NCBI RefSeq assembly: GCF_041008525.1
Contig: NZ_JBFLUG010000020.1
Span: 1-64,000 of the forward strand
Direction: 5' to 3'
Origin: Parafrankia sp041008525
GTDB lineage: Bacteria > Actinomycetota > Actinomycetes > Frankiales > Frankiaceae
Length of the DNA: 64,000 bases
Shown: positions 34,014 through 41,890 of the stretch, one piece after another
Position numbering within the stretch: the stretch's first letter is position 1
Layout of the letters: each line of letters opens with the position of its first letter
The notes under the pieces: model-generated
Told to the model about the DNA's origin: nothing
Seen by the model: only the letters and a program-made list of their open reading frames with translations
Database searches by the model: none
Program-made: the position numbers and the translations under genes

Positions 34014-36389
34014 TCAGCTGGATATCTTCGGGGTGTCTCGGCGTGATGGGGAGATGGGTGCTGCCGTGGCGGCCGGGGCGTCGACCTGTGCGGTGAAGCG
34101 GCGCAGCCGCAGGCTGTTGGCGACGACGAACACCGAGCTGAACGCCATGGAGGCGCCGGCGATCATCGGGTTGAGCAGACCTGCCGCTGCGAGAGGCAGT
34201 GCCGCGAGGTTGTAGGCGAACGCCCAGAACAGGTTGCCCCTGATGGTCGCCAGGGTGCGGCGGGAGAGCCGGATCGCGTCGGCGGCGGCCCGCAGGTCGC
34301 CGCGGACGAGGGTGAGATCGCTGGCCTCGATCGCGACGTCGGTGCCGGTGCCCATGGCGAGGCCGAGGTCGGCCTGGGCGAGGGCGGGGGCGTCGTTGAC
34401 GCCGTCGCCGACCATCGCGACGACCTTGCCCTCGGCCTGCAGGCGCCTGATCACGTCGACCTTGTCGGCCGGCAGCACCTCCGCGATGAGGGTGCCCGGG
34501 CTGGTCTCGATGCCGACCTCTGTCGCGACCGTGCGCGCGACGGCCGCGTTGTCGCCGGTGAGCAGCACGGGGGTGAGCCCCAGCTGGCGGAGCTGGGCCA
34601 CGGCCTGGGCCGAGGTGGGTTTCACGACGTCCGCGACGACGAGGACGGCGCGGGCCTTCCCGTCCCAGGCGACGCCGATGGCGGTGCGGCCGGCCGCCTC
34701 GGCGGTGCTCCTGGCCGTGGCGAGGTCGGGCGGCAGCGGCTGGCTCCACCTCTCCAGCAGGGCCGCCCGCCCGATGAGGACGGCGTGCCCGTCGACAACC
34801 CCCTGGACGCCGAGTCCTTCGAGGTTGCTGAACTGCTCGACGTCGGGCAGGTCGCCGACCCGCTCGCGGGCGCCGCGGGCGACCGCGGCGGCGATCGGGT
34901 GTTCGGACGCGTTCTCCAACGCTCCGGCGAGCCGGAGCATCTCGGTCTCATCCACACCGGCGGCGACGTGGATCTCGACCAGGTTCATGCGTCCCGCGGT
35001 GACGGTGCCGGTCTTGTCGAGCACGATCGTGTCGACGCGCCGGGTGGATTCAAGTACTTCGGGGCCCTTGATGAGGATGCCGAGCTGCGCTCCCCGGCCC
35101 GTTCCGACCAGCAGTGCCGTCGGGGTGGCCAGCCCGAGTGCACACGGGCAGGCGATGATCAGCACGGCGACCGCGGCGGTGAACGCGGCGGCCGGCCCGG
35201 CGCCCGCGCCGAGCCAGAAGGCCAGGGTGGCCGCGGCCAGGGTGATGACGACCGGCACGAACACGCCGGAGATCCGGTCGGCGAGCCGCTGCGCGGCGGC
35301 CTTGCCGTTCTGGGCGTCCTCGACGAGCCTGGCCATCTGGGCCAGCTGGGTGTCGGCGCCGACCCGGGTGGCGCGCACGACCAGTCGCCCGCCGGCGTTC
35401 ACCGTCGCTCCGGTGACGGAGTCGCCCGGGGCGACCTCCACGGGGACGGACTCGCCGGTCAGCATCGAGGCGTCGACGGCCGAGGAGCCTTCGTCGACCA
35501 CGCCGTCGGTGGCGATCCGCTCACCGGGCCGGACGACGAACCGCTCGCCGACGGCCAGCTGCCCGATCGGGACCCGGACCTCCGTGCCGTTCCGCAGAAC
35601 AGCCACGTCCTTGGCACCGAGTTCGAGCAGGGCGCGCAGCGCCGCGCCGGCCTGCCGCCTGGCACGCGCCTCGAAGTAGCGGCCGGCGAGGATGAAGGTG
35701 GTGACTCCGGCCGCGACTTCCAGGTAGATGTTGCCGGTGCCGTCGCCGCGGGCGACCGTCAGCTCGAACGGGTGCGTCATCCCCGGTGTCCCGGCTGTGC
35801 CGAACTGCAGCGCGTACAACGACCAGCCGAACGCCGCACCGACGCCGATCGAGATCAGCGTGTCCATCGTCGCGGCGCCGTGTCGCAGGTTCGTCCAGGC
35901 GGCGCGGTGGAAGGGCCAGGCGGCCCAGGTCACGACGGGGCTCGCCAGGACGAGCGAGAACCACTGCCAGTTCGTGAACTGCAGCGCCGGGACCATCGCC
36001 AGCACGATGACCGGAACCGCGAGCACGATGCTGGTGACCAGGCGGTGGCGCAGTGGTCGAGCCGGATCGGGTTCGGCGCCCGCCACACCTGCGGCCGGTT
36101 CGAGGCCCGCGGCCGGAGGCCGGGGCAGTTCGGCGGTGTAGCCGGCCGCCTCCACCTGGGCGACCAGCACGGCCGGGTCGACGCCCTCGGGGGCGTTCAC
36201 CCGGGCTTTCTCGGTGGCGTAGTTGACGGTGGCGGTGACGCCGTCGAGCTTGTTCAGCCTGCGTTCGATCCGGTTGGCGCAGGACGCGCAGGTCATCCCG
36301 CCGATCGCGAGCTCGATCTCGGTGACCGGGGCGTCGGTGGCGTGCGCCGTGGTGGTGGCGGTCGTGGTTGTTGTGGTGGTGGTGCTCAT
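34014..36389 (-). CDS. copA: Copper-exporting P1B-type ATPase
   Basis: Pumps Cu(I) out of the cytoplasm. 791 residues: an N-terminal heavy-metal domain with GGMTCASCANR (Cys34, Cys37), eight TM helices, the Cu(I)-binding CPC motif in TM6 (near 415), the phosphorylated Asp in DKTGTVT (near 457), and MVGDGVNDAPALAQADLG near the end. The first 20 residues are a Thr-rich run encoded by a trinucleotide tract. The start ATG at 36389 is 24 bp after the upstream gene's stop. Expression probably follows the CsoR-like operator upstream of copZ. Confidence 0.96.
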   Translation of the reverse strand: MSTTTTTTTTATTTAHATDAPVTEIELAIGGMTCASCANRIERRLNKLDGVTATVNYATEKARVNAPEGVDPAVLVAQVEAAGYTAELPRPPAAGLEPAAGVAGAEPDPARPLRHRLVTSIVLAVPVIVLAMVPALQFTNWQWFSLVLASPVVTWAAWPFHRAAWTNLRHGAATMDTLISIGVGAAFGWSLYALQFGTAGTPGMTHPFELTVARGDGTGNIYLEVAAGVTTFILAGRYFEARARRQAGAALRALLELGAKDVAVLRNGTEVRVPIGQLAVGERFVVRPGERIATDGVVDEGSSAVDASMLTGESVPVEVAPGDSVTGATVNAGGRLVVRATRVGADTQLAQMARLVEDAQNGKAAAQRLADRISGVFVPVVITLAAATLAFWLGAGAGPAAAFTAAVAVLIIACPCALGLATPTALLVGTGRGAQLGILIKGPEVLESTRRVDTIVLDKTGTVTAGRMNLVEIHVAAGVDETEMLRLAGALENASEHPIAAAVARGARERVGDLPDVEQFSNLEGLGVQGVVDGHAVLIGRAALLERWSQPLPPDLATARSTAEAAGRTAIGVAWDGKARAVLVVADVVKPTSAQAVAQLRQLGLTPVLLTGDNAAVARTVATEVGIETSPGTLIAEVLPADKVDVIRRLQAEGKVVAMVGDGVNDAPALAQADLGLAMGTGTDVAIEASDLTLVRGDLRAAADAIRLSRRTLATIRGNLFWAFAYNLAALPLAAAGLLNPMIAGASMAFSSVFVVANSLRLRRFTAQVDAPAATAAPISPSRRDTPKISS

Positions 36390-36413
36390 GCCGGTCGATG
36401 TCTCCTCTCGCGA

Positions 36414-37388
36414 TCAGTGCCCATGGCTGTCGTCGGCGTGCCCCGCCGCGGGCGATGTCGTGGGTGATGTCGTGGGTGATGCGGTGGCGGCGTCCGGCAC
36501 GGCCGGTCCGGTGGGCACCGTGAACTCCGCCGTGCGGACGACTCCGTCGTGCCGGAAGTCGAGGAACAGCCGATAGCGGCCCTCGGTCGGCACATCGGCC
36601 ACGAACGGGATGTCCGGGCCGGCCGACGTCTCCTCCCTGTCGGGATGTACGTGCAGGTAGGCCAGGTCGCCCTCGCGCAGCGCCACCAGGTGCCCGTGGG
36701 CGCCGAGGTAGGGCTCCAGGTCCGTCACCGGCCGCCCGTCCCTGTGAACCGTCAGGGTGAGCGGCGACGCCTGCCCGCCGACCAGGTCGCCGGCGAGAGT
36801 CACCTCGTAGCCGTCCACCGAAGCGCTGCGTGTCGGCAGGTGGGCGATCGGCTCGAACAGGCCCGGGGCGGTGAGGTCGACGCCCAGGGTGATGGCCGTG
36901 GCGCCGGTGGGGGTGAAGTCCGCGAACGCCCGGTAGGAACCGGCTGCGCGCACCGGCAGGGGAACGGACCAGGTCCCGTCGGGTGTCATCGTCGGATGGA
37001 GGTGCTGGAACGCGCTGCCGTCGCGGCGCACCACGATCAGGTGCATCCGTCTGTCGTGCTCGACGTCGAAGGCGGTGACGGCTTCCCCGCCGGGCCCGGT
37101 GATCCGGAACGTGAAGTCGTCCGTGTCATCCAGTGCCAGGGCCGACGCGGTGGGTGTGAAGGTGTAGCCGCTCAGGCTCGACGCCAACCCGCCCGGCAGG
37201 TCCGATGCGTCATCCGGGGCGGTGCCGCGGTGGCCGTCCCCGTGGCCGGTGTCGCCGGTGTCGGAGCTGTGTTCCGGGCCGGCGGTGACCGCGTCCAGCG
37301 GACCGACCGCCGCGCCGACGCCGTAGGCACCACCGATGACCAGGGTGAGCGCTGTGCCGAAGGCGGCCAGTCTCGCGATCGTGTTCAT
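36414..37388 (-). CDS. Exported protein of the copper block, unknown function
   Basis: A 324-residue secreted or membrane-anchored protein. An N-terminal hydrophobic signal (ARLAAFGTALTLVIGGAYGVGAAVG) is followed by a Asp/His/Gly-rich segment (residues ~40-60, GDTGHGDGHRG) and two or three beta domains with conserved HLHPTM, HGHLVALREGDLAYLHVHP and HD motifs, rich in His. The tail ends in HADDSHGH. Similar His-containing proteins are usually found beside copper or mercury genes in actinobacteria, so a periplasmic metal-binding role is likely. ATG at 37388 follows AAGGGA. Lies between copZ (65 bp) and copA (24 bp). Confidence 0.8.
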   Translation of the reverse strand: MNTIARLAAFGTALTLVIGGAYGVGAAVGPLDAVTAGPEHSSDTGDTGHGDGHRGTAPDDASDLPGGLASSLSGYTFTPTASALALDDTDDFTFRITGPGGEAVTAFDVEHDRRMHLIVVRRDGSAFQHLHPTMTPDGTWSVPLPVRAAGSYRAFADFTPTGATAITLGVDLTAPGLFEPIAHLPTRSASVDGYEVTLAGDLVGGQASPLTLTVHRDGRPVTDLEPYLGAHGHLVALREGDLAYLHVHPDREETSAGPDIPFVADVPTEGRYRLFLDFRHDGVVRTAEFTVPTGPAVPDAATASPTTSPTTSPAAGHADDSHGH

Positions 37389-37453
37389 TCGCACTCCCTT
37401 CTCTCCCTTCTCGCGGGGCCTGGCCGTGACCGCGTCCCGCAGGGGCGCCGGCC

Positions 37454-37660
37454 TCAGCCGACGAGCTGGTAGCCGGCCTCCTCGACCGCGGTGCGTACCT
37501 TGGCCGGATCGAGCTCCTGGCCGCTGGTCACGGTGACCGCGCCGGAGTTCAGGTCCACCGCCACGTCGGTGACGCCGGCGATCTCGCCGAGTTCCTCGGT
37601 GACCGAGGCGACGCAGTGGGCGCAGGTCATGCCCGTGACGGTGTAAGTGGTCTCGCTCAT
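37454..37660 (-). CDS. copZ: Copper chaperone (HMA domain, CopZ-like)
   Basis: A 68-residue heavy-metal-associated domain, the full length of CopZ. TVTGMTCAHCVASV holds the Cu(I)-binding Cys-x-x-Cys (Cys14, Cys17). It ferries Cu(I) to CopA in the cytoplasm. ATG at 37660 has GAGAGGA upstream. A CsoR-type palindrome is 73 bp upstream of the start. Confidence 0.94.
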   Translation of the reverse strand: MSETTYTVTGMTCAHCVASVTEELGEIAGVTDVAVDLNSGAVTVTSGQELDPAKVRTAVEEAGYQLVG

Positions 37661-37732
37661 CAGAGGTCCTCTCCCAGGGGCTGGGTGTCTCGGGGGTCGG
37701 GGTGACGCGCCGGAACCCGATGCACTCGAACC

Positions 37733-37749
37733 ATACCCCCGGGGGGTAT
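37733..37749. promoter_or_regulatory. CsoR-type copper operator upstream of copZ
   Basis: ATACCCCC followed by GGGGGGTAT, a near-perfect dyad with A/T ends and a G/C-run centre, the classic form bound by the copper-sensing repressor CsoR in actinobacteria and Bacillus. It lies 73 bp upstream of copZ and could control copZ, the exported protein and copA together. No csoR gene is in the window. Confidence 0.78.
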
Positions 37750-37795
37750 CCATGGGAAGGGTGTGAGAGGCCGACGAAGCGTGGGAAACCCGGAC

Positions 37796-38482
37796 TCAGT
37801 CGTCGTGAGGTGCGGTGCCGGGGGAATGGGCGTGGCCCGACGTGGGCTGGGGCGACTGCGACTGCTCCGGCTCGCCGCTCTCGCCCGTCACCGGCGGCGT
37901 GGGGGTCGTCCCGCCCTCGCCGCCGTGGGGCGTTGGCGGATGCTCCTCGCCCTGACCGTGGGGGTGCGGAACGGACTCCTCCGCCACCTCGTGGCCGTGG
38001 CCGTGGCTGTGTGAACCGGCGAGTTCCACGGCGGGCAGCGCGAGGCCGGCGGCCCCGGCGCCGGCGGCACCGATCACGACGGCCGCGCTGAACGAGGAGC
38101 GGAACCCGCGCGTGTGCCGGGACCACAGGCCCCACAGCACGAGGACGCAGGCCGCTGCCTCGAACGCGACCGTGGTGAGGTCGACTCTGTCGACCTGTTC
38201 GGGCGTTCCGGAGTGGGGGCCGACGGGCAGCCCGGAGGTCCGGCTGATCGCCCACAGCAGGATCGACCCGGTGTTGACCAGCAGGCCCGCCGCCATCGTC
38301 GGCAGGCCGGCCGTCCGCATCACGGCGAGGGCCCAGCCCGCCTGGAAGATCGCGGTCGCGAAGAAGAACACCCCTGACAGCGGCCAGTCACCGAAGTGGC
38401 CCGGCGCGACAGCGAGATGGATGGCGGCGGCGCCGAGCGAGGCGAACGCCGCCGTGATCCTGCCTGCCCCGAGGTCGGCCAT
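37796..38482 (-). CDS. Membrane protein with His-rich C-terminus
   Basis: About 228 residues from ATG at 38482. Five or so hydrophobic segments (TAAFASLGAAAIHLAVAPGHF, then FFFATAIFQAGWALAVM, LLVNTGSILLWAIS, and more) are followed by a C-terminal Ser/His/Pro/Glu-rich tail with HSHGHGHE and HAHSPG, probably binding metal. The N-terminal helix with an internal HLAVAPGH pattern is seen in uncharacterised actinobacterial proteins near copper genes. A CsoR-like dyad 22-38 bp upstream supports copper control. Function unknown. Confidence 0.75.
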   Translation of the reverse strand: MADLGAGRITAAFASLGAAAIHLAVAPGHFGDWPLSGVFFFATAIFQAGWALAVMRTAGLPTMAAGLLVNTGSILLWAISRTSGLPVGPHSGTPEQVDRVDLTTVAFEAAACVLVLWGLWSRHTRGFRSSFSAAVVIGAAGAGAAGLALPAVELAGSHSHGHGHEVAEESVPHPHGQGEEHPPTPHGGEGGTTPTPPVTGESGEPEQSQSPQPTSGHAHSPGTAPHDD

Positions 38483-38503
38483 GATCCGAGGCGCGGCTCG
38501 CTT

Positions 38504-38520
38504 GTACCCGTGCGGGGTAT
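38504..38520. promoter_or_regulatory. Second CsoR-like operator
   Basis: GTACCCG-TG-CGGGGTAT, a dyad of the TACCC(C/G)...GGGGTA form, just upstream of the His-rich membrane protein start at 38482. Weaker than the copZ site (one mismatched pair). Confidence 0.6.
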
Positions 38521-38835
38521 CCGAACCAGGCCGCTCGGAGGCCGTCCCCGGCCGGCGGGGTGGCCTCCTGGTCGAGGTCGCGTTGCGGGCGGCGTGGCGC
38601 CCCGGCCGGCGGATCACAAGTGGTGCGGTGGGTGCACCGTCCACGGTCCGCCTCATGTGGTCAGGCGGGACGGCGCGGTAGTCGTACGGGCCGGTGGGCG
38701 GTGCCGTGTCGATGGGCCACTCCCCGGCCGAACGCCCGCGGTGTCGTCCACCCGGAGCTTCGTCCGCGGTGGCGCGCCGCCGGCTCGTGTGTCCGCTGCT
38801 CGGGTCCGTCAGGTCCGTTCCGTCCGTCACATCCG

Positions 38836-39057
38836 TCACGGCAGCGGCGCGGCCCGGTAGCCGAGATCTTCGATCACCCTGACCACGTCCTGCGGCCTGT
38901 TCTGGCTGAGGTCGAGCTCGACCGTGGTGCGCCCCTGCCTGAGCGTGGTCCGGGTGCTGCGCACGCCTGGCAGGTCCTCCAGCGCGTCGTCGATGAGCAG
39001 CGAGCAGCTGCCGCAGTGCATTCCCTCGACGCGGAACGTGTGTGTGGTGACGGGCAC
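38836..39057 (-). CDS. Heavy-metal-associated domain protein (CopZ-like, second copy)
   Basis: A 73-residue HMA domain with FRVEGMHCGSCS (Cys15, Cys18) and the usual beta-alpha-beta-beta-alpha-beta layout ending in LGYRAAP. It differs from the first chaperone in the loop (GMHCGSC rather than GMTCAHC). GTG at 39057 with GGAG upstream. It follows the TauE/SafE-cupredoxin gene on the same strand by 88 bp, so it may serve that transporter. Confidence 0.85.
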   Translation of the reverse strand: MPVTTHTFRVEGMHCGSCSLLIDDALEDLPGVRSTRTTLRQGRTTVELDLSQNRPQDVVRVIEDLGYRAAPLP

Positions 39058-39145
39058 TGTAGGTACTCCGTTCTCCTTGTTCGATCGAAGCGGACGCGGT
39101 CAGACGGCAGGACACGGACGTGGTCAGACGACGGTGATGGCATGG

Positions 39146-40276
39146 TCAGACGACGGTGATGAGGCCGGTGTACATGCCCATGCCGCACGCGTAGCGCAGC
39201 TGGCCGGGCTCCAGGACGCCCAGGTCGATCGCCGTGTCGCCCTGGGTTGGCAGGATCTCCTCGACGTCGCGGTCGGGGATGACGAAGGACTGGATGCAGC
39301 CCTGCACATCGTCCGAGTGCACGATCAGCGTGGTGGGCACACCGGCCTGCACCTGGACGTTGCCCGGGCTGTAGGAGTCGGCGTGGGCGGTGATCTCCAC
39401 GGTCTGGCGGCCCTCGGCGGTCGAGGCGGCTGCCATGTCGGCCGCCGGCGGCTGGGAGAGACCGAGGGTTTCGGCGAGCCGGTTGGCGGCCAGGGGCGAG
39501 CCGGCGAGTTGCAAGCCGCCATTGAGGGTGTAGAGCCCCATCGCCAGCACGACCAGTCCGGTGACCACGGCCAGTCGGCTGCGCCACGCGGTCGCGGCCC
39601 TGCGGGCGGCGTAGCCGAGGACGGCGAACAGCGGGCCGGTGCCGAGGACGAACACGCCCATCGTGGCCGCGCCCGCCAGCGCGGACCCGGACGCGAGTGC
39701 CAGCGCCTCCACCGACAGCGTCACGCCGCACGGGATGAGCACGGTGGCCAGTCCGAGCAACGCCGGTGCCAGAGCGGTCTGCGAACGGGCGCGCCTGCGG
39801 ACGATCCTCGTCCACGACGCGGGCGGTTCGATGACGACGCGGCGGAATCCGGGTACGCCCAGCTGGGCGAGACCGAACAGCACGATCAGCAGGCCGGCGC
39901 CGATCTGCAGCCAGGTACGCGCGTCGACCGAGAGCTCCACCGCGCTGCCAGCCGCTCCCAGCAGCGCCCCGAGCAGCACGTGCGAGACCAGCTTGCCGGC
40001 CAGGAACCCGCCGACCGGCGCGAGGTCGTCGCCGAGCCGCGTGCGCCAGTCCGGTTCCCTCCCCGCCTGTGGCGAGCGCGTCCCCGGGCGGGACCGCGCG
40101 CGTTGGACACGGGCCGAATGGCGCCCCCGGACGGGCACGCGACCGGGTGGCCGCGCTGATCCCGCCGCCGCGGCACGTTGTCGGGTGATCAGGCCGGTCA
40201 GCAGTCCGCCCTGTACCGCGGCACAGGACACTCCGCCCGCAAACAGGCCGGTCACGAGAACAGTTGCGAGATTCAC
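39146..40276 (-). CDS. TauE/SafE-type membrane protein fused to a cupredoxin domain
   Basis: 376 residues with two parts. The first ~270 form a six-to-seven-helix membrane domain of the DsbD-transmembrane/SafE class, with TGLFAGGVSCAAVQGGLLTGLI at the N-terminus and LIPCGVTLSVEALALASGS in the middle (the Pro-Cys-Gly motif), like CcdA and copper-exchange proteins. The C-terminal ~100 residues read like a cupredoxin, with SPGNVQVQAGVP, GCIQSFVIP and YACGMGMYTG providing Cys/Met/His-type copper ligands. GTG at 40276 has GCGGAGGTTCG just upstream. A charged insert of ~50 residues follows the first helix. Likely a membrane copper-handling protein. Divergent from DUF305 with BlaI-type dyads between. 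Confidence 0.85.
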   Translation of the reverse strand: MNLATVLVTGLFAGGVSCAAVQGGLLTGLITRQRAAAAGSARPPGRVPVRGRHSARVQRARSRPGTRSPQAGREPDWRTRLGDDLAPVGGFLAGKLVSHVLLGALLGAAGSAVELSVDARTWLQIGAGLLIVLFGLAQLGVPGFRRVVIEPPASWTRIVRRRARSQTALAPALLGLATVLIPCGVTLSVEALALASGSALAGAATMGVFVLGTGPLFAVLGYAARRAATAWRSRLAVVTGLVVLAMGLYTLNGGLQLAGSPLAANRLAETLGLSQPPAADMAAASTAEGRQTVEITAHADSYSPGNVQVQAGVPTTLIVHSDDVQGCIQSFVIPDRDVEEILPTQGDTAIDLGVLEPGQLRYACGMGMYTGLITVV

Positions 40277-40381
40277 CGAACCTCCGCGACGGCGGACGTG
40301 GCATGTCGAAGGGAGCGTCGGGACCGGGGGCAGGATCGGCACGCGGTCCCGGCGTTGGTGGCCGAAGGCCACGCTAAACCA

Positions 40382-40397
40382 CTACTGCACGTAGTAG
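40382..40397. promoter_or_regulatory. BlaI-type operator candidate 4
   Basis: CTACTGCACGTAGTAG: arms CTACT/AGTAG, and a CTAC-N5-GTAG core at 40382-40394 identical in form to the cydA-side sites. It is 106 bp upstream of the TauE-cupredoxin start. The likely binding protein is the product of the BlaI gene at 41486. Confidence 0.6.
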
Positions 40398-40571
40398 AAG
40401 AACGGGTCGACGGTGACCGGTGACGGTGCCCCGCGCCGCTGTCGACGGGGAGGGTGGTGGCAGCGACCGGAACACTCGTTGTGTGCAGCTCGCAGCCACC
40501 GAACCGGCGGACCTTCGTCGCGCGGACAGGTACGGTCCAACGACCCGAGGAGGGTGATGCGACTCGCGCTG

Positions 40572-40592
40572 TCTACTACGGTGATTAGTAGA
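40572..40592. promoter_or_regulatory. BlaI-type operator candidate 5
   Basis: TCTACTA-CGGTGAT-TAGTAGA, perfect 7-bp arms around a 7-base spacer. It shares the CTAC/GTAG-type arms but has a longer spacing than the cydA-side sites. It lies 127 bp upstream of the DUF305 start, in an AT-rich patch that is probably its promoter. Confidence 0.6.
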
Positions 40593-40718
40593 TGGCGAGG
40601 GTTGCCGGTTCGTCGCTTCCGGTCCGTATCCGGTCCCGCGTCGCGAGGCGTCCCCCGCCGGTTGTCGATCTCGGCGCCGGCCTCAGCTCCGTTGGCAACC
40701 CGACACCGAGGATGACTC

Positions 40719-41330
40719 GTGCGAAGAAGACACCACCTTGGACATGTCGCCGTGACACTGGCCCTGGCGGCCACGCTCGCGGCGTGCGGGGGCGACGGCA
40801 CCCCGACGGCGCCTTCGTCCGCGACGGCAGGGGGCAGCAGCGACGTCAGCGCTGGCGACCACAACGACGCGGACGTGATGTTCGCCCAGATGATGATCCC
40901 GCACCACCAGCAGGCCGTGAAGATGGCGGAGCTGGCACCCGGACGTGCTGCCGACCCGGCGGTGCTCACGCTGGCCCAGCAGATCGGGACCGCGCAGACA
41001 CCGGAGATCGAGACGATGACCGGCTGGCTTGCGGCGTGGGGTCGACCCACCGCCATGCCCGGTGCCGGGGGTCACGGCGGCGGCCACGGCACCGACGACA
41101 GGGGAATGATGTCGGAGGACGACATGGCCGCTCTCCAGACGGCGTCCGGTCCGAACTTCGACCGCATGTTCCTGGAGATGATGATCCGGCACCACGGGGG
41201 TGCGATTGCGATGGTACTCATCGAACAGCGAAACGGGCGGTTCCCCGACGCCGTCGCCCTGGCAAGGACGATCGAGTCCACGCAGGCCGCAGAAGTCGAA
41301 ACCATGAAGGGTCTGCTCGGTACCGGATAG
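40719..41330 (+). CDS. DUF305 lipoprotein, metal-associated
   Basis: A 203-residue protein with a lipobox-type signal (ALAATLAACGG, Cys ~23). The DUF305 body has two repeats of the MMIPHHQQAVKMA / MMIRHHGGAIAMV type, each with paired His and Met, forming a ferritin-like four-helix bundle that binds copper or iron. The start GTG at 40719 has GAGG in front. DUF305 proteins occur beside copper ATPases and oxidases and are thought to store or chaperone copper outside the membrane. Divergent from the TauE-cupredoxin gene and the first gene of the DUF305-blaI-M56 row. Confidence 0.88.
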   Translation: MRRRHHLGHVAVTLALAATLAACGGDGTPTAPSSATAGGSSDVSAGDHNDADVMFAQMMIPHHQQAVKMAELAPGRAADPAVLTLAQQIGTAQTPEIETMTGWLAAWGRPTAMPGAGGHGGGHGTDDRGMMSEDDMAALQTASGPNFDRMFLEMMIRHHGGAIAMVLIEQRNGRFPDAVALARTIESTQAAEVETMKGLLGTG

Positions 41331-41485
41331 CCGATGCAGGGCCCCGGGGCGCCGACGCACGGCCAGGGCCTTAGGGCCCCAGGGCACCTCGGATCCCAGG
41401 TGCGACACTCGGCACGACGAACACGGATGTCGGTCGCGGGGAGGGCCCTGACGACGGGATAGCTGACGACCGGAAGGGCGGAACG

Positions 41486-41890
41486 GTGGAACGGCTGGGA
41501 GACCTCGAAGCCGAGGTCATGGACCAGTTGTGGGCGGCCCGCGGCCCGGTCTCCGTGCGCGGCGTACGAGACGCCCTGCAGTCCACGAGGCCGCTCGCCT
41601 ACACCACCGTCATGACCGTCATGGACCGGCTGTTCCACAAGGGGTGGCTCGTCCGAGATCGTGTCGGCCGCTCCTACCAGTACCGCCCTGCGCTCAGCAG
41701 GGGTGAGTACACCGCCAGAATGATGCGCGACGTGCTGTCCACGACCGACGACAGAGGGCTCGCTCTGCTGCACTTCGTCGATACCATGGCCCCCGCCGAG
41801 TACGAGGCACTCCAGGAAGCCCTGCGCTGGCACCGAAGCCGTCCCCCTCGAGCGGCCGAACCACCGTGCGTCGAGGACGAGACCTCGTGA
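41486..41890 (+). CDS. BlaI-family repressor, second copy
   Basis: A 134-residue winged-helix repressor. The sequence GDLEAEVMDQLW, then LAYTTVMTVMDRLFHKGWLVRDR, closely parallels the repressor at 6497-7021, but here the C-terminus is short and lacks the low-complexity tail. Again no CopY-type cysteine cluster: the single C-terminal Cys is not enough for copper sensing. It overlaps the M56 gene by four bases (GTGA), so repressor and protease are made together. GTG at 41486; a weak GGAAGGG site precedes it. Likely target dyads lie at 40382-40397 and 40572-40592. Confidence 0.9.
   Translation: MERLGDLEAEVMDQLWAARGPVSVRGVRDALQSTRPLAYTTVMTVMDRLFHKGWLVRDRVGRSYQYRPALSRGEYTARMMRDVLSTTDDRGLALLHFVDTMAPAEYEALQEALRWHRSRPPRAAEPPCVEDETS

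Larger units (their letters stand above)
40277..40718. other. Divergent control region of the copper genes
   Basis: 442 bp between the TauE-cupredoxin gene and the DUF305 gene. Two dyads related to the blaI-cydA palindromes lie here (listed separately). No gene is seen. Confidence 0.6.

Noticed and set aside
36414..38255. 613-residue frame starting at 38255 and covering copZ
   Set aside because: The part upstream of 37388 is out of frame with copZ and the His-rich protein and has no protein character; only the 324-residue end is a gene.
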